Below the pieces are notes generated by a model. That model was not told where the DNA came from, ran no database searches, and saw nothing but the letters and a program-made list of their open reading frames with translations. Positions 14,469-17,364 of a stretch of DNA of 17,364 nt are shown here, in pieces. How positions within the stretch are numbered: the stretch's first letter is position 1; each line of letters opens with the position of its first letter. The position numbers and the translations under genes are program-made. The stretch comes from an uncultured Clostridia bacterium (GTDB lineage: Bacteria > Bacillota > Clostridia > Christensenellales > UBA1242). The DNA is taken from the NCBI GenBank assembly GCA_934725745.1, contig CAKVCH010000001.1:1-17364 (forward strand). The letters run 5' to 3'.

Positions 14469-16328
14469 ATGGAATACGACGCGATTGTGGTTGGAAGCGG
14501 GCACGCGGGCGTTGAAAGTGCGCTGGCTTTAAGTAGGCTAAATAATAAGACATTGTTACTGACGCTTAATCTCGACAGTATTAGTTTTCTTGCGTGCAAT
14601 CCTTCAATCGGCGGGACGGCAAAAGGACAACTTGTTAGCGAAATTGACGCGCTTGGCGGGGCTATGGGAGTTGTTGCTGATAGAAACATTTTACAAATGC
14701 GAATGCTTAATCGTGGCAAGGGCGTGGCGGTGCAAAGTTTAAGGGCGCAGGTTGATAAACACGCCTATCATCTTGATATGAAAGATGTTCTTCAAAACCA
14801 AAAAAATCTCGATATTAGGCAGTGCGAAGTTGTCGAAGTTTTAACCAAAAACGGCAGGGTCGCGGGGGTTAAAACGGCGTTTGGGGAAGAAATTTTCGCG
14901 CGCGCCGTTGTCCTTTGTACGGGCGTTTATTTGGATAGCCGAATAATCATCGGAAACTACACAAAAGACCAAGGCCCAAACGGTTTTGTAAACGCGCACG
15001 GGCTTTCAAGGAACCTAGCAAATTTAGGCTTTAAAATCCTTCGTTTTAAAACGGGCACTCCCGCGCGTGTGGACAAAAATTCAATCGATTACGCGTCCTT
15101 TGAAATCCAAAAAGGTGACGACAATATTCCCTATTTTTCATTTACACACAGCGGAAATCCAAAAAATAAGGCGGTTTGCTATCTAGGTTACACCAACGAA
15201 AACACCCACGACATTATTCGCGCCAATCTCGACAAAGCGCCAATGTATTCGGGACTAATTAAGGGCGTTGGACCACGATATTGCCCTTCAATTGAAGACA
15301 AAGTCGTGCGTTTTGCCGACAAAAATAGACACCAAATTTTCCTTGAACCAGAAGATAAATCGGGCGACGAAATCTATGTACAAGGGTTTAGTACATCAAT
15401 GCCCGTTGACATACAAGAAAAGATGTATAAAAGCGTCGAGGGCTTTCAAAATGTCAAAATTTTAAGGAACGCCTACGCTATTGAATACGACTGCATTTCG
15501 TCAACAGACCTTCTTCCAACGCTTGAAAGTAAACTCGTCGAAAACCTATTTTTTGCTGGGCAAATCAACGGCACAAGCGGTTACGAAGAAGCGGGCGCGC
15601 AAGGAATCGTGGCTGGCATAAATGCAAGCAACAAACTTCAAAATAAAGAACCTTTCATTTTAAAACGCGACGAAGCGTATATCGGGGTTTTAATTGACGA
15701 CCTTGTCACGAAAGGCACAAACGAGCCATACAGAATGATGACAAGCCGTGCCGAATATCGCCTACTTTTAAGACAAGACAATGCGGATATTAGACTAACT
15801 CCGCTCGGTCGAAAAGTGGGACTTGTAGACGACGCGCGATGGGCACTTTTTAACAAAAAATTGCGTCAAATTGAGCGCACAAAAAAAGTTTTAGACTCAA
15901 AAGTTGACGGCAAAAAAGCACGCGAATTTTTGCGCGAAATGGGCGAAAGCGACGGCGGAGTTATAAAAACATATAAGGACCTTTTAAAGCGTAGCAAAGT
16001 GACAATTTTCGACATAAAAAACCACTTTAATTTGCTAAATCGCGTGCCAACGCAGGTGTTAAACTATGTTGAAACCGAGATAAAATACGAAGGCTACATT
16101 AAAAGGCAAGAAACGCTCGTTTCTCAAATGAAACACGACGAAAACACTTCCCTTTCCCCTGATTTTGACTATTCGCTCGTGAAAGGATTAAGACTTGAAG
16201 CAAGGCAAAAACTAAACTTAGTAAAGCCCCTAACTCTTGGACAAGCGGGTAGAATTAGTGGTGTTTCGCCAGCCGATATTGCGGTTTTATCGGTTTACTT
16301 AAAGGTAAAAAACCGCCTTGAAAAATAA
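14469..16328 (+). CDS. mnmG: tRNA uridine-5-carboxymethylaminomethyl modification enzyme MnmG (GidA)
   Basis: MnmG is the FAD/NADH-dependent partner of MnmE in wobble U34 modification. The 619-residue product has the N-terminal FAD-binding GSGHAG (9-14) and ACNPSIGGTAKGQL with the conserved Cys43. EIDALGG, RGKGVAVQSLRAQVD and GTPARV follow, then GPRYCPSIEDK with the second conserved Cys272. FAGQINGTSGYEEAGAQG and TSRAEYRLLLRQDNAD come next, and the C-terminal helical domain ends in SGVSPADIAVL. The GHAG loop is followed by Val where Cys is common, which is harmless. The ATG at 14469 follows AAGGAC. Length is typical. rsmG follows 168 bp downstream. Confidence 0.97.
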   Translation: MEYDAIVVGSGHAGVESALALSRLNNKTLLLTLNLDSISFLACNPSIGGTAKGQLVSEIDALGGAMGVVADRNILQMRMLNRGKGVAVQSLRAQVDKHAYHLDMKDVLQNQKNLDIRQCEVVEVLTKNGRVAGVKTAFGEEIFARAVVLCTGVYLDSRIIIGNYTKDQGPNGFVNAHGLSRNLANLGFKILRFKTGTPARVDKNSIDYASFEIQKGDDNIPYFSFTHSGNPKNKAVCYLGYTNENTHDIIRANLDKAPMYSGLIKGVGPRYCPSIEDKVVRFADKNRHQIFLEPEDKSGDEIYVQGFSTSMPVDIQEKMYKSVEGFQNVKILRNAYAIEYDCISSTDLLPTLESKLVENLFFAGQINGTSGYEEAGAQGIVAGINASNKLQNKEPFILKRDEAYIGVLIDDLVTKGTNEPYRMMTSRAEYRLLLRQDNADIRLTPLGRKVGLVDDARWALFNKKLRQIERTKKVLDSKVDGKKAREFLREMGESDGGVIKTYKDLLKRSKVTIFDIKNHFNLLNRVPTQVLNYVETEIKYEGYIKRQETLVSQMKHDENTSLSPDFDYSLVKGLRLEARQKLNLVKPLTLGQAGRISGVSPADIAVLSVYLKVKNRLEK

Positions 16329-16496
16329 AGCCAAAAATAGACTAAAAATCTAAAATCATAAAAAAACAACATTTTTAATTAAAAAACGACTAAATTTGAC
16401 AAAATGAGTAAAAAAACTTGCAAAAGTTTAAAAAATCGACAAATTTTTTCTAAAAAATTGACAAATTTGTAAATTAAAGACAAAAAAGGATAAAAA

Positions 16497-17201
16497 ATGG
16501 ACTTTAAAGACCTTTTAAAAGAAAAATTTTCTTTATATAATATCGATTTATCTGACTCTCAAATCGAAGGTTTCAAAACCTATTTTAACCTACTTAAAGA
16601 GTGGAATGAAAAGTTTAATTTGACGACAATTTTGAGCGAAGAAGAGGTCGTTGTAAAGCACTTTTTAGATAGCGTTTTATGCGTAAAATCGCTAAAAAAC
16701 GGCTCAAAAGTTTTGGATATAGGCTCAGGTGCGGGCTTCCCCGCTCTTCCGCTTAAAATCGTTAACGACACACTTGATGTCACTATGATTGATAGTGTAA
16801 ATAAAAAGGTTACATTTTTAAATGAAGTTATATCAAAGTTAAACTTAAAAAATGCTCACGCCTATCACACCCGCGCGGAAGATATGGCAAAAGGCGAAAA
16901 TCGCGAAAAATATGACTATGTCGTGTCGCGCGCCGTTGCGAGTTTAAACACACTTTCAGAATATTGCCTTCCTTTTGTAAAAATAGGCGGATATTTTGTC
17001 GCTTACAAATCTGAAAAAGCAGAAGAAGAAATCGAAATATCTAATAACGCAATAGCAAAACTTGGCGGAAAAATCGAAAAAGTTGACGAAATTGACCTTT
17101 TTGGCGCAAAAAGGAAGTTTATTTATGTTAAAAAAGTCGCCCACACGCCAAATATTTATCCACGCGGTAAAAATAAACCACGCCTTGACCCCCTAAAATG
17201 A
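16497..17201 (+). CDS. rsmG: 16S rRNA (guanine527-N7)-methyltransferase RsmG (GidB)
   Basis: RsmG methylates N7 of G527 in the 530 loop of 16S rRNA using S-adenosylmethionine; loss typically gives low-level streptomycin resistance. The 234-residue product has the N-terminal helical part with FNLT (about 40-43), the SAM-binding motif VLDIGSGAGFP (72-82), the acidic loop DSVNKK and VSRAVASL downstream, and a basic C-terminal tail. The ATG at 16497 follows AAGGAT. The 168-bp upstream gap is A/T-rich with three TGACAAA/CGACAAA motifs but no promoter I can call. The stop codon lies inside the loop of the terminator at 17187-17219. Confidence 0.97.
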   Translation: MDFKDLLKEKFSLYNIDLSDSQIEGFKTYFNLLKEWNEKFNLTTILSEEEVVVKHFLDSVLCVKSLKNGSKVLDIGSGAGFPALPLKIVNDTLDVTMIDSVNKKVTFLNEVISKLNLKNAHAYHTRAEDMAKGENREKYDYVVSRAVASLNTLSEYCLPFVKIGGYFVAYKSEKAEEEIEISNNAIAKLGGKIEKVDEIDLFGAKRKFIYVKKVAHTPNIYPRGKNKPRLDPLK

Positions 17202-17219
17202 TTTATTGGGGTCTTTTTT
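17187..17219 (+). terminator. Rho-independent terminator overlapping the rsmG end
   Basis: GACCCC (17187-17192) pairs with GGGGTC (17208-17213), with a possible inner TAAA/TTTA pairing, followed by six T (17214-17219). The 5' arm is inside the last rsmG codons and the TGA stop is in the loop, so the ribosome would sit on the stem as transcription ends. Confidence 0.85.
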
Positions 17220-17239
17220 CTATAAATAAGGCTTCTTTA

Positions 17240-17268
17240 TTGATTTTTTAGGCAAAGTATGGTAAAAT
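17240..17268 (+). promoter_or_regulatory. Promoter of the last, partial gene
   Basis: A -35 of TTGATT (17240-17245), a 17-bp spacer and -10 TAAAAT (17263-17268) extended by TGg are visible. The predicted start near 17275 leaves a leader of about 14 bases that is mostly the ribosome site. Confidence 0.75.
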
Positions 17269-17288
17269 TAGAATAAGGGGAAGAAAAA

Positions 17289-17364
17289 ATGGTTGAAAAT
17301 TCATTACAAAACTACTTTGACAGAAAAAATGTGGAAAAATTGGGCAAAGATGACCCAAAAATGC
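17289..17364 (+). CDS. 5' end of an unrecognised gene, cut by the right edge
   Basis: Only 25 codons are present: MVENSLQNYF then DRKNVEKLGKDDPKM. The ATG follows AAGGGG at good spacing and a consensus promoter lies just upstream, so the start is well supported. I do not recognise the protein. In B. subtilis this slot after rsmG holds noc, then soj/parA and spo0J/parB. The N-terminus lacks the KGGVGKT Walker motif expected early in ParA, so it is not ParA. ParB, Noc or something unrelated all remain possible. Confidence 0.75.
   Translation, partial: MVENSLQNYFDRKNVEKLGKDDPKM

Overview
The window is the replication-origin region of a low-GC Bacillota (Firmicutes) chromosome, most likely from an uncultured Clostridia-type lineage. 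This placement rests on gene content: gyrA-gyrB, recF, dnaA, dnaN and the rpmH-rnpA-yidD-yidC-khpB(jag)-mnmE-mnmG-rsmG block. Intergenic DNA is extremely AT-rich, and promoters and Shine-Dalgarno sites are Gram-positive in style. TGA is used as a stop, so the code is the standard bacterial one. No closer taxonomy can be supported from the sequence alone.

Layout. Bases 1-2349 hold gyrA (5' end only) and gyrB, both leftward. Bases 2350-3431 are a 1.08 kb gene-free divergence region. It contains an almost purely A/T tract and two blocks of directly repeated GTG(G/A)AACA octamers: 18 exact copies, all in one orientation, mostly spaced 12 or 20-21 bp. Rightward recF follows, apparently leaderless. 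An 824 bp gap comes next, holding the recF terminator and a GC-richer structured repeat. Then come dnaA, a 366 bp DnaA-box cluster with an AT-only stretch (probable oriC), and dnaN. A monocistronic gene of unknown function with its own promoter and terminator sits between dnaN and rpmH. From 9757 to 17201 the ribosome/membrane-insertion/tRNA-modification block runs rightward. The 5' end of an unrecognised gene lies at the right edge.

How it works together. DnaA and the TTATCCACA boxes start replication, DnaN is the sliding clamp, RecF acts at damaged forks and gyrase manages supercoiling. L34, RnpA, YidD, YidC and KhpB link translation to membrane insertion and RNA binding. MnmE and MnmG together modify U34 of tRNAs, and RsmG methylates 16S rRNA. 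Compared with Bacillus subtilis the order is rearranged: the rpmH block runs in the same direction as dnaA and lies downstream of dnaN, recF is upstream of dnaA, and gyrBA diverges.

The most unusual element is the octamer array. Each unit equals one half of the ParB centromere site parS (TGTTNCAC-GTGNAACA), but the other half is missing everywhere. With its preceding T, the unit is also one mismatch from the generic DnaA-box consensus. It may be a direct-repeat centromere or an iteron-like origin element; the sequence alone does not decide.
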